A model generated the notes under the pieces. That model was not told the DNA's origin and made no database searches. It saw only the letters and a list, made by a program, of their open reading frames with translations. Of a stretch of DNA of 64,000 bases, positions 22,401 to 31,600 are shown in pieces; the stretch's first letter is position 1; each line of letters opens with the position of its first letter. Position numbers and translations under genes: made by a program. The DNA comes from Endomychus coccineus (taxonomy: Eukaryota; Arthropoda; Insecta; Coleoptera; Endomychidae), in NCBI GenBank assembly GCA_958510875.1, contig OY294068.1, positions 25,834,297 to 25,898,296 on the forward strand, written 5' to 3'.

Positions 22401-25400
22401 CAAAAATGAATTAAAAGTTACAGAACTAAGTACTACTAAAGTATAAATTTAGAAATTATGTTAAACTTGGAAAACAATTAAGTAATCCTTAATTTTAAAT
22501 TAACGTTATTAGAACCTAGATACGAAGTGGAAAACTAATCTGACTCAGTTCGGATGTACCAGGGTAAAGAGTTAAACAAAACTATTATGATTTAATTATT
22601 CAAGGAATTCTAAATTTTATGTATTCAGCTAAAATTCTACCATAAACACCACAACGCAAGCTTAACTAGAAAACTTTGAAAGGTTTCTAAAATATGATTT
22701 AAGTGATTCGTGAAATAGTCAAAGCAAGATTTAACTCAAGAAGTTAAAATATAACTGGCTTTAGTGTGGTGAGTTTGATTTTTTATAATCTTTGATAACA
22801 CTCCTCTTTGACCAATATGTTTGAGGGGTAGTAACTTTTACCCAATGAGAGAGGATGGATACAAAAGAATTATTCTACACGTCTTATGTTATGGTTACGT
22901 AAATAGATTGTAGCTTCAAAGGAAAAGACAGTGTAAAAAAAACCTTTGTTAAGCAAGGGATCAACCTGCCGTTTCGAATTAGATCATAAAATATGTCTTA
23001 ACTAACAATACACTGTAAAGCACTTGTTTATTTAGAACCATTTCTGCTAAATACGTAATTTTTAATTTCCCATTGAAACTGACCCTTCCTTGACAAGGAT
23101 TCAGAGACTATACATTTCGTTTCCGTCCCACAGATTCAAAGAACAAACTGTATTAATTCATGAAGGGACAGTTGTACTAAGAAATGAACTCTATACTTGA
23201 CTTGTCCGTAATAAAAGACAACAAAGAATATCCTATTTTTATTTACATTCATGGCTATTCTTTAGCACCTTGTTTGATATCTAAATGAATTCTAATTGAT
23301 AATTAATAAGGCAGCTTTACTACAGTGTAATACAAATCTCCATCAGAGAGACAGTTCGAGTGTGGATAGTAAAAAATACCAAATGCAATCTTTCTTCATA
23401 GGGCATAGCAATAGCTTTAGGCTAATGAAACCAGAAATTTGATAGACAACTACAATTGGTTAATATATATAAGGAAAGATTTAAACGAAACAATTCCTCT
23501 ATTCGAAAGCGGTTCTATAATATATTTGGGGCATCAGACCTATGCGATACCTGGGGATCTTCAAGGTGAAAAAGAAATTAGATATCGATGATTTATAGTT
23601 GAACAATTTGCCCAAGGTAAACCAATTTTTGTAGCTAATTATTTTCTAATTTTGCACTTACTATTGACTATATTGTCAAACATAGAGTAGAATCGTGACG
23701 TCAGAGAGTTCTGAGTACATCGGACTACCCCTGCGTTATTTCGTTAAATTCATATTATCTTTTTTTTTGACACTGTTTTTGAAAATTAATAAAAGCGAAA
23801 AAACTGGGGTATCCTAAATAGGTTTAAAATATGTCTGAACCTAATTACAAAGTAAAACAATTGTTTATAAATTTGCTTTATATTTAAAACAAAATTGCGT
23901 GACGCGTTTCGTTAACGATGTGACTTTATATCAAACACAGTAGTGTTTGTTAAAGTCACATCGGTGATGAAATGCGTCACCCAATTTTTTTTCATCATAT
24001 AGTGTACCTTCATTAACAGTTATTTATTATTCAATAAATAAAATGGGACTCGAAGAAAATGAGTGTCTTCGAATTAGAATGTAATCTTTGATATAGCAAC
24101 AATAATGAATACTTTTTAGGCGTCAAATGTTGGATGAAGATAACAAAGAAGTAAAATTACTTCAGGAACTGCTTTTGGAAGATGGCGAATTACACGGTTC
24201 GGGTCGAGCCAGGCAATTTCGTTGGAAAAATATAGGTACAAAATTAATGATAACATTGAATTCTGTTAGATTGCTTCTGTTCGTTTTTAGATTCTGCCGG
24301 TAACGAAATTGACGAATCGAAAGAAGATGACGGTGAAGCCTACATAGACGAGGAAGAAAGCGAAGAGCAGTGGAGAAAAATGAGACACGAACGAGAAATG
24401 TTCCTTATCAAGAAACAGTCTGAGTCTCAAGAAGACAATGAAAGCATAAGGATAGAAAGCCAAACCTTGAAATTTGCCCATAAAACTATAATAAGAAATA
24501 AGACTACAATTTGCGAAACGTCTTCCGTCAAAGATGGAGCTAGTCATGTTGCTAAACTGCCCCTAAATTTGTTTGTAAGTATCTACATTGGACTATTATG
24601 CATTTACTGAAACTTTGGTTGCTTATAAAAATGGGTATGATGTCTCTTTTTGAAATATTTTTTGACGTGTAGTGTTGTCGCTTCTATTAGAAAATGGCAG
24701 ACACTCCTTTGCGTAATGTTTTTTCCACGCAAGAAATAGATAATGAAGACGCGAAATTCACTTTTTTCCATGTTTACAAAAATCTTCAAGGTTCCTTGCT
24801 TTCGATGTGTGTCAAAACCATAGAGATCTTAGAATAGAGGTGTTGAGCTCCATATGGCCAATGTATTTTATATGCAACCGTTTAAGAAAAATCTCGGGAT
24901 AAATAATCATATTAATCCACCCCCTCTTTCTCGGACGATCCGCCCACTCTATAGACGGCGTGTATATAAATACTGAGCAGAGCTTCGAGTGGGCGGAGCC
25001 TATTCCCGAGTTTTTTCTTGAACGGTTGCAAGAAAAAGGTCACTCAATACCTCTATTCTAAGATCTCTATGGTCAAAACAGAACTGAATGCCATACCAGT
25101 AACAAATGTTACATAGGATTTTCGATTGTGGCGCCATCTGTTCTATTTATCAGGAACTTTTCACCTTGCAGTCGCATTCTATTGTATGCGTTTACTCTGT
25201 GGCAAACCGGTGTCAGTGTCAGTATAAAACAAGGTTTTGTTATATTGTGGTTATGAAATCAAGGCAAATACTATTCACTCATCACGAAATCTCTGAAACT
25301 AAAGTTTCTTAAACGACGTAGACACGCTAAGAATGGATTTTTCGAAACCTAATTCCGAACAGGGTACAAGGGATTCCATATATTTGGACTTTTATGAATG

Positions 25401-26427
25401 CCAATATAATCACGTACAATTTACATGTCAGACATATCCATAGATTAATGGATCTTATCATCATAGTTCAGACTATTCTATGACAGACAACACATAACCT
25501 ATGAATAAGACATGTAACGTTTACATGATGAAATAGACAGACACATAATGTCTGTGACAGACCATTCGATATTATAGATATCCCTGTCAATTCAAATAAC
25601 TTTCACATGTCATAGCATATAATTTTACATCTGTCCAGGCCTTTAGCTGTTTTTACTCATTAGAAATATTTTTATTAAGTATTGAAACTTTGGGAACGTT
25701 ATCGCGGCGGCACAGCTGACGCTTTGTTCTATGTATATTAGCTAGTAGTCATATATTTCGATATTCTGATGGAAAAGTTTTAAATTTTATCTTTTTTCTA
25801 ATCGGATCAGAACGTTCTGAGTAATCTCACAGCCAACCTGAAAAGGTTTCTTGTACAAGTCAAGTTTCGGTTTTTCAATTAGATTGAAGATGGCGATCCG
25901 ATCACGAAATATTTTGAAATGCTTTTTATTGGCCTTTTTAACTAACATATCTTACAATCATATGAAAAGACTGGATTAATTGATTAAATGTTACATTTAT
26001 GCTTATGCATTCACATACAATTTCTGTTTTGATAAAATGTTTGCTTTCAGAACAAAAGAGGATCGTTTTTAGGAAGAAGCGAACAAGTTTTACAACGTTT
26101 AGGGGAATCTATAAAAATTTCCAGTGGAGCTAAAAGCTCCAAAAAAATTGTATTCCACACTGTAGAGCAAGGACAGGTAACAATTTATTTTATTGTATTA
26201 CGTAACAAACCATCCAATTATTTACCTGAAATTAAATTAAATAATAAAAGTACATTGAAAATAGTTTTGAAAAATTGTAAATGTCATCTTCCTTACAGGT
26301 CAAGAAAAGAAAAGCGGCAGATTCGACTCCTCTCAATTTGAAAAAGTTGAGACTTTCAGAACTAAGTCCCGCTGTCCAGAAAAACCAAAAATCTGATAGA
26401 GCAAAACAACTATTTGGAACTTTGTGA
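7413..26427 (+). CDS. CLSPN: Claspin, replication checkpoint mediator (complete, 15 coding exons)
   Basis: Exons: 7413-8258, 8339-8497, 8591-8814, 11420-12544, 15160-15377, 15435-15899, 17121-17257, 17316-17447, 20798-21284, 21355-21477, 21539-21710, 24120-24235, 24291-24574, 26051-26176 and 26299-26427. They sum to 4743 nt (1580 residues plus stop); all phases agree and all borders are GT/AG. The start is the first ATG of the open frame (MELEAPVSP); upstream in-frame codons include only a TTG. Claspin holds Chk1 for activation by ATR at stalled forks and travels with the replisome. Supporting features: acidic SDSE/DEE tracts throughout, KERKKEIELFYKSE near residue 415, EFDLDDLDDD, the basic helix KLQKLRDELQIQMAQRR near 818-834, two CSG motifs near 1112 and 1163 like the Chk1-binding motif, and the conserved C-terminal core LLEDGELH..GRARQFRWKNI near 1380-1400. 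It is somewhat longer than human Claspin (1339). No canonical AATAAA is seen just after the stop. Confidence 0.96.
7746..7997 (+). repeat. Two 126-bp tandem repeats inside Claspin exon 1
   Basis: In-frame duplication of a 42-residue unit (about residues 112-195). Each unit carries NKNR followed by LDSDSENxED and NTDITVREHKE. The copies differ by scattered substitutions and stay in frame. A weaker third version (RIVRNDFDSDDEKSENE) lies about 100 bp further on. Confidence 0.9.
8820..9660. other. Claspin intron 3, left part; no gene
   Basis: Unrecognised repeat-like sequence. The TAAATAAATAAA stretch near 9585 could be the tail of an old retroposon, but no coding remnant was found. Confidence 0.35.
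9706..9747 (-). ncRNA. Hammerhead ribozyme in the left PLE terminus
   Basis: Read on the minus strand: stem I GTCTT, core CTGATGA, stem II GTC-GTGA-GAC, then CGAAAC, the short palindromic stem III ACGTACGT, the cleavage triplet GTA, and the closing stem I strand AAGAC. Stem I is perfectly paired and all invariant core blocks are present. PLE termini are known to carry hammerheads with a very short stem III. Confidence 0.85.
9987..10406. mobile_element. Foldback MITE nested in the PLE coding region
   Basis: The ends CAGGGAGTTACAG and the inverse of TAGGGTGTTTGAG start two inverted arms of about 125 bp (matching through TTTTTTCRTTC, AACTTCG and GGGGTCTTTCATA). Flanks are TA-rich (TATA on each side), so the target duplication is TA or TATA. 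No coding capacity. Confidence 0.75.
11257..11298 (+). ncRNA. Hammerhead ribozyme in the right PLE terminus
   Basis: Same architecture as the left copy, now on the plus strand: GTCTT, CTGATGA, GTC-GCGA-GAC, CGAAAC, ACGTACGT, cleavage after GTA, AAGAC. Differences from the left copy fall in the stem II loop and beside it; the catalytic core is unchanged. Confidence 0.85.
12845..14042 (-). mobile_element. hAT-type element with BED zinc finger and transposase fragments (Claspin intron 4)
   Basis: Minus-strand frames give a BED finger near 13660-13480 (W-QHFDEV, CKKC, then THxDKC spacing) and a hAT transposase piece at 13264-13058 (LDKQVARYVYATNSSFN, FKQMIGKLNPGYKPPNR). Between and around them the frame is broken. 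The right end reads as AGGGCTGAAAAATCATGATTTAAA on the minus strand, a form common among insect hAT elements. The left end is rich in GATTTAAATC but poorly conserved. An 8-bp target duplication was not found. The element is internally deleted and inactive. Confidence 0.7.
14208..14892. mobile_element. Unclassified repeat with CTTACGTCA-rich ends (Claspin intron 4)
   Basis: Both ends carry related inverted sequence: AAGGACC...CTTACGTCA on the left and, inverted, GGGCCGTCCATTAATGACG on the right. Runs of G (up to 11) adjoin both ends. A 44-codon frame at 14481-14615 (MSKRGDLYVKCYNAH..., ends KKRHAH) is unassigned. Likely a non-autonomous DNA element. Confidence 0.5.
14481..14615 (+). CDS. Small ORF (44 aa) within the CTTACGTCA repeat, unassigned
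   Basis: ATG to TGA without interruption. Composition is basic (KRGDLYVKCYN, QRKTNEEW, KKRHAH). No family recognised; it may be a transposon remnant rather than an expressed gene. Confidence 0.2.
   Translation: MSKRGDLYVKCYNAHLRTNPHNSKELVQRKTNEEWTVAKKRHAH
16000..16424. mobile_element. Half copy of the 61-kb foldback element (Claspin intron 6)
   Basis: Starts GTCCAGGCTGTGAACCGG and follows the left arm of the element at 60943-61862 almost base for base (including GAACCCCAACCCCACCCATT and GGGTCGCTGAACACGAATCC). It stops at GATTCCGAAGCCAGAT, near the centre of the full palindrome. Confidence 0.85.
16440..17050 (+). mobile_element. Penelope-like element RT fragment (Claspin intron 6)
   Basis: Homologous to the GTF2E2-intron copy at 3721-5010. 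It encodes LVSFDDVTLFTNTPILDSI and, after a deletion, the [15 protein letters not shown] region. Frames are broken throughout. Confidence 0.75.
17530..18060 (+). pseudogene. LINE reverse-transcriptase C-terminal remnant (Claspin intron 8)
   Basis: A broken frame reads LLMIYKAQIRPVLEY, then SRTSWKVVRSFPFLEIFSW, ETKPVQIGHA and FLMPKTSKV. This is the usual order after the RT domain of insect CR1/Jockey-like LINEs (IYKAQIRPVLEY..., fingers, F...FLPRTSKLWN). Many stops. A related scrap is at 30600-30850. Confidence 0.7.
18109..19673. mobile_element. 1565-bp palindromic element with about 570-bp arms (Claspin intron 8)
   Basis: Left arm about 18109-18690, right arm about 19085-19673, inverted and near identical. 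The termini read CCTTTTCGATGTTAGCGTTC on the left and CCTTTTCGATGTTTGCGTTC on the inverted right. Flanks are CTAA (18105-18108) and TTAA (19674-19677), suggesting a TTAA duplication with one change, as made by piggyBac enzymes. The spacer holds smaller repeats (TGTTTAAACAATC). No transposase frame. Confidence 0.8.
19680..20136. other. Claspin intron 8, unassigned stretch
   Basis: No gene or repeat recognised between the palindrome and the 294-bp tandem repeat. The 79-codon frame at 19646-19885 has no recognisable motif and overlaps the palindrome end. Confidence 0.35.
20137..20725. repeat. Two tandem 294-bp repeats (Claspin intron 8)
   Basis: TGTACATTGG starts at 20137 and again at 20431. 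The units match over nearly their whole length (GAATAAATGGTTGTGGACTG, TGTATAGGCGGTATGCGCA, CATAATTTGTGACATTTTT) with about one difference per 15 bases. Confidence 0.9.
21711..24119. other. Claspin intron 11; no gene, one hairpin
   Basis: About 2.4 kb of AT-rich sequence. Apart from the hairpin at 23894-23985 I see no coding remnant or clear transposon ends. Confidence 0.4.
23894..23985. repeat. Hairpin with about 44-bp arms
   Basis: The left arm ATTGCGTGACGCGTTTCG... and the right arm ...GAAATGCGTCACCCAAT pair almost throughout around a 4-base loop (AGTA). The arms contain GATGTGACTTTA/TAAAGTCACATC. It may be the end of a retroelement (PLE-like termini often carry GAAACGCGTCAC) but no coding part adjoins. 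Confidence 0.7.
24700..25175 (-). mobile_element. mariner terminal fragment, split by a hAT MITE (Claspin intron 13)
   Basis: GCGTAATGTTTTTTCCACGC, TTTACAAAAATC, TCGATGTGTGTCAAA and ACTGAATGCCATA match the terminal 200 bp of the mariner at 56771-59224, including a decayed terminal repeat (AGGAACTTTTCACCTT). No transposase is left. Confidence 0.75.
24819..25071. mobile_element. 253-bp hAT-type MITE with perfect 8-bp target duplication
   Basis: The termini CATAGAGATCTTAGAATAGA and its exact inverse form the ends. GTCAAAAC occurs on both sides (24811-24818 and 25072-25079). The 8-bp duplication and the absence of coding sequence define a hAT MITE. It lies inside the mariner fragment, so it is younger. 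Confidence 0.93.
25176..26050. other. Claspin intron 13, right part; no gene
   Basis: No coding remnant or clear repeat. It ends in the TTTGCTTTCAG acceptor of exon 14. Confidence 0.4.
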
Positions 26428-26766
26428 ATTATATTTTAAAAGAGTAACCTGAATAGTGTCTAAGTGATAAAACTGTATAGTTGTAAATATAAATTATTTT
26501 TAAATAGACTTATCACAATTTTAGTTTTCTTTAATTTAGGGGAATAGATTCATTACCACCTTTTACCTCCCGAATTTTGTGTTAGATTGGTATATTGGCT
26601 ATAAGAGCTACAAATGCTGGTAACTTCACAATATCCCGATGGCTTCATCTAGTCAGAAAATTTGCTGATATTTGGGCAACATGTTATTACAAAGTTATAC
26701 AAGCAAATGACGTGATACGGATAGCCTGTAGTTTTAGTCCAGTAAACGGGGGACTTGATAAGGAAA

Positions 26767-27508
26767 GACACCTAGATCAAAGCTTACCACATTTGGTCCT
26801 TGACAAATTGTTTATTTTGTTAATAAACAATAAAAAGTGGCAAAAAAAGTCTTAAACGCGATTTTCCATAGATTTTAAGCAAGTAAAGTGTATTTTTTAT
26901 TTATTTGACCGATAAACAGTGTTTATCCAATGTTTATAACAACTTGTTAATAAACAATTTCTAATTAACAAACAAACAAAAATTCTAAATATTCGACATT
27001 AAGAGTCATTTTCGGATAATTAGGACCTGAATACATGATTTTCACATATCAAGGAGAGGTTTTATTCTGGAATAAATGAAACAACATTTCAAATTATATT
27101 TAAATTAGTTTTAATTAAATTAAGACAAAATTTTGAAATATATATGAATTTGGAGAACTAACTAATCTTGAATATTTTTGTTAACTTAGAAATTGTTTAT
27201 TAACTAATTACATTAACAACTAATTAAAAAATGGACATCTAATTCATGTTTAGCAGGTCCTAATTATACGAAAATGACTAATGTCGAATATTTAGAAAAC
27301 TTCAATTTTGTTGTTTATTAACTAATAGTCAATTAGCACATTGTTATAAACATTGAATAAACACTTTATCGGTCAAATAAATGAAAAAATAGACTTTAAC
27401 TACTTGAAATCAATGCAAAATAGCGTTTAAAACGCCACTATTTATTGTTTATTAACAAAATAAACAGTTTTTCAAGGACCAAAAGTGGTAAGCTTTGATC
27501 TAGGTGTC
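26767..27508. mobile_element. 742-bp foldback element 3' of Claspin
   Basis: The ends GACACCTAGATCAAAGCTTA and its inverse (TAAGCTTTGATCTAGGTGTC) open two arms of about 260 bp that pair with scattered mismatches (TTGTTTATTTTGTTAATAAAC, ATTTGACCGATAAA, ACATTAAGAGTCATTTTCG and their inverses). No ORF; no clear target duplication. It begins about 340 bp after the Claspin stop. Confidence 0.8.
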
Positions 27509-27539
27509 AAGACGAATCGAATGAGCCCTCACAGATCAA

Positions 27540-28335
27540 AATCGACCCATGACTATTTACAGAAAACTTTCAAATCGGCTCTCGACTTATTTTCGATATT
27601 GTCCGGTAGATGACACTACATTAAGCTAAGTTCTAATAAAGAAAACTGTTGGGAATAATCAGTTCTGTCGACTTAGTTTTGATATTGTCCGGTAGAAAGC
27701 ACTACAGTATAGACTATGCACTCAAAGAAGAAAGCTGTTCCAAATTACCAGTTCTCTCCAAACCAATTGATTTAGTTCTCATATTATCCGGTGGATGAAA
27801 CTATGTTCCAAAAGAACAAAACTTCCAAATTATCAGTTCCCTTCAAATCCATTGACTTAGTTTTGATATTGTCCGATAGACTACGATAAACTGTTGGGAA
27901 TATTCAGTTCTGTCAACTTGTTATTAAATTGTCCGATAGATGACTACAGTATACACTATGTACTAAATGAAGAAAACTGTTCCAATTTATCAATTCTCTC
28001 CAAACCTATTGACTTAGTTCTGATATTATACGGTAGATGAAACTATGTTCTAAAAGAAGAAGAAAACTGTTCCAAATTATCAGTTCTCTTCTAAACAATT
28101 GATGTAGTCTTGATATTATCCGATAGATGAGACTATGTTCTAAATGAAGAAAACTGTTCCAAATTATCAGTTCTCTCCGAACCCACTGATTTAGTGTTGA
28201 TATTGTCAGATAGATGAAGCTACATTAAACTCGCAGTTATAAAAGAAAGCTGTTTCAAATAATCAATTCTCACTAAATCAAGTGACACTACATTTCTTAA
28301 AGAAGAAAACTGTTCAAACAAATCAATTAAAAACA
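27540..28335. repeat. Diverged tandem array, unit about 85-105 bp
   Basis: TTAGTTTTGATATTGTCCGGTAGA and variants recur near 27585, 27672, 27772, 27860, 28014, 28105 and 28190. Each is followed by ACTATGTTCTAAA, GAAGAAAACTGTTCC and AATTATCAGTTCTCTCC. The units are diverged and vary in length. No coding frame. Confidence 0.8.
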
Positions 28336-28693
28336 AGTAATTAATTAGTAATTGTCAGATCGATTTATTTTGCGAACCAGACGGATAAATATTGACTGGG
28401 TTCCTGTTCGTTCTAAAAAAAAAACTAAATCGATGCACCTTGTCAATCATGTGTTTCAGTTTTAGTACTGTTGCCAGATTGTTATAGATTTATCAAAGAT
28501 TTAAAAAAAATGTATAACTAATAATATTAGTAATGCTTAATTTTAAGGTTGGTGGTACTCCTTGAAAAGTATTTGACTATGTACGTATTGGTCTCTCCAG
28601 CTAGATCCATCCATGACACATCACAGATAAATAGTTGCAGACAAGCTGTTTCGCTTCCTCTAAGTGATCAGTGGAACGAGTCGATCTGTAGTG

Positions 28694-31600
28694 TCACCGA
28701 TTGACATGTCTGCTGAGGTATATATTACATATCAAGAGAAAGTGTAAATGTTCCTTAGAAAACTCAACGTAATGGGAACATTGACTGGATGGATCTTCCG
28801 GCTCGAGGGGCGATACAAACCAACACAGCTCTTCTTGAACAAGTTTTGGAACCGTTCTAGGACACACAAGTACAAATACATCACGATTCGTTGTCTTGCA
28901 TCCTCTAATAATGTCACTATCAGGAAAATTTTTACAACATACGTATGAATTTTTACTGGGAACGAAAGAATCTCTATGCATTGCTCAAAGCCATTTTTAC
29001 TTCAAACTCTCGTCTCGTGGAAAAGCAAATGTTGAATAATAAATCTTACCTGGATTACTAACATAGTTCCATTTGCAGTTCTGTACAGAACACTTGAGGC
29101 AGTCTCCTATAAAATGATGAAAAATAAAAATAATCACCAAATCAAGATATCCTAAAGAAAACTAATAGAACCTTCTGAACTATCGATAAATCAAACTATT
29201 CATAATGCCGGCCTAATGAAATCAAAATGACTACGTGCCTAAAGAATAAGAAATTATTTTATTGTAACAGTTATCACTTCACTCAATCTCTCTAACTATA
29301 CTTTTGTTGATTGTTTGCAGCTAAAATAAAACATGCTTTATTCTATTACTGTATATTCTGTAAGTAGAATAGATTCACCGACTGACGAGTGACGAATACT
29401 TTACAGCATTGGAAGACTCGAACAGACTAACAGCACCGGCCTTCCATTCTAGTAGGCTATATTCCGACATTCCAATCAACCTACTAGCGTTGGGTCGTAC
29501 GACTCTTTTTAATGAGCGCACTCATTTCGTTCAGCTCACTCAAGTGAGTCGTTTGTACTGAGTCGTTCATTTGAGCGATTTGCACGATGCGTCTCTTTCT
29601 CTTATTGAAAGCTCGCATGGATTAGAGGCTATAGAAATCTATGCTCGCATTGTAATACCTACTTTACCTACCCACTACCTACACGTTTACCGGGGATTAC
29701 CGCTTATTTGATACGTCCATTCGGCTGATAGACTCTTTCACTCTTCATCTTTATCTCAATTAGTCAATTCTCAGCATGTAATTGGCCAACAGCTGCAGTT
29801 AAGTTATTTTGCAGCCTTCCGTATATCTTTATATTATATTATATATTTATTATATTATATATATCTTTGTATAGATGAACTTTATCATTTCGCATCCATA
29901 TTCTCAGTCATGTAGAATTTTCAACATTTACAACTAATACTAAAGGATAATCCAGAATTTAATATTATCAGGTGGTAGCAATATAGCTTGAACTTAATGA
30001 AATGATAAAGATATTGTGACGCAGAGCGCAGACAAACATGCCAACCATATTGCTTGATTAAGTAAAGCTAGATACCTAACCGCTAACAGAATTGACTCAA
30101 CTAGTGAACTAGCACGGAAGTACGATAAGTACGGAAGCTCTCTCGAGCACTACAGATTTATGGCTGCAAACATTGAGCAACTCACTCTGTGAGTCTGTAT
30201 CGTATCTTAGTTCGTTTGTATCGGAGTTTAATTGAACGAATCATCACAGTACCGAGTCGTTCGTTCACCGCTCACTCAACTGAGTCGTTCATTTCGAACG
30301 ACTCGCTCATGAACGACCCATCACTATAACCTACAAGTTTGTTACGTTTTGTATATCCCATTTTTCATTTTAAAATTTGTTTTTCTGATTCATCTATGTA
30401 TTTCATAGAATTAATTCAAGAGTATATTTATAAACAATGACTGAAAGACAAAGGAAAAAGGTTTGAGATTTACTTTCGAAGAAGTTGTTTCAGGGAACCC
30501 TTTTACAAATACCGATGCTCGGATGAAATTCAAAAGTGTGTGTTTGCCTTAACACGAACAAAATTTGTAATAAAGAAAACAGCTCACGAATCAAGCGTGC
30601 CATATAATCACATAAATATGAGTTATGTTAGTCACCCCTTCCATTGTCAAGCTCGAGACCTACCGAACTTCTTCCTACAAGACTTCATTTTTCTATCGAA
30701 CGTAGAAGTTATGGTTCCATTGCCTAGTGAGGTCTTTCCTTATGCCGATAACCTCCAAATTTTCAGAAGGAATTCCAATGCCAATCACCTCTCCCGACAT
30801 TCTACTGCTGGCTCACACGAAGTGCTTCGAACAGTATAGGTTTTCCTCTCCGGTATTCAAAATATATACAAAAATAATACATTTTAGAAAATAATCTGAT
30901 ATTCTCAGCTCCAGTTCCAATCTGACTAAATAGCGCATGTAATGGTTGGCGAAAAGTTGGCGGGTGTAGTCGTGCCATTTTATCTCGGAAGCCTACTTCT
31001 GTTAGCCAAAAATATCCAAAAAAATTTGTTCTATGAAGCCTTATTCAGTTCTAATATGCTTAAAATTATTTTGATTTTGGAATATTGGTAGTTCCATAGG
31101 ACGAACAGAATCCTTGGCTAAAATGAATGAATAGATAGATAATCTAAAATAAAAATTATCAACCTTTTACTGGATCTATTGAAAATTTGCCAGCATTTGT
31201 AATACCAGAATATCGGAATAAAGAAAATTCCCGTTGAGAGCATAATTGATATATATATATATTTGTATGTTCGTGAACAGAGTACACTCGAAAATACAAT
31301 GAACTAAACTAAAAAAATATGCTTTAGTAAAGTATTAGTGAGCTTTTCTAATAAATGTTGAAAGAATAAAATTTAGCAAATAACAGCAAAGTCAATCAAC
31401 GATGAGTGGATAACAAGGCTTCTAGCGGATTTCGTCTGCCCTCTATGGATTTGGATTAATTGCGAAGGTAGACAGTTGAAATTGCTCGGAAACGAGATTA
31501 GTGTCCCGAAAGAGAGGTTCAGGAGGAAAACGTTAAAATTTATTTGTTACCCGCGATGTGACAATTAAAATTTTTTAGGTTTCTTCTCACACACAGCTTA

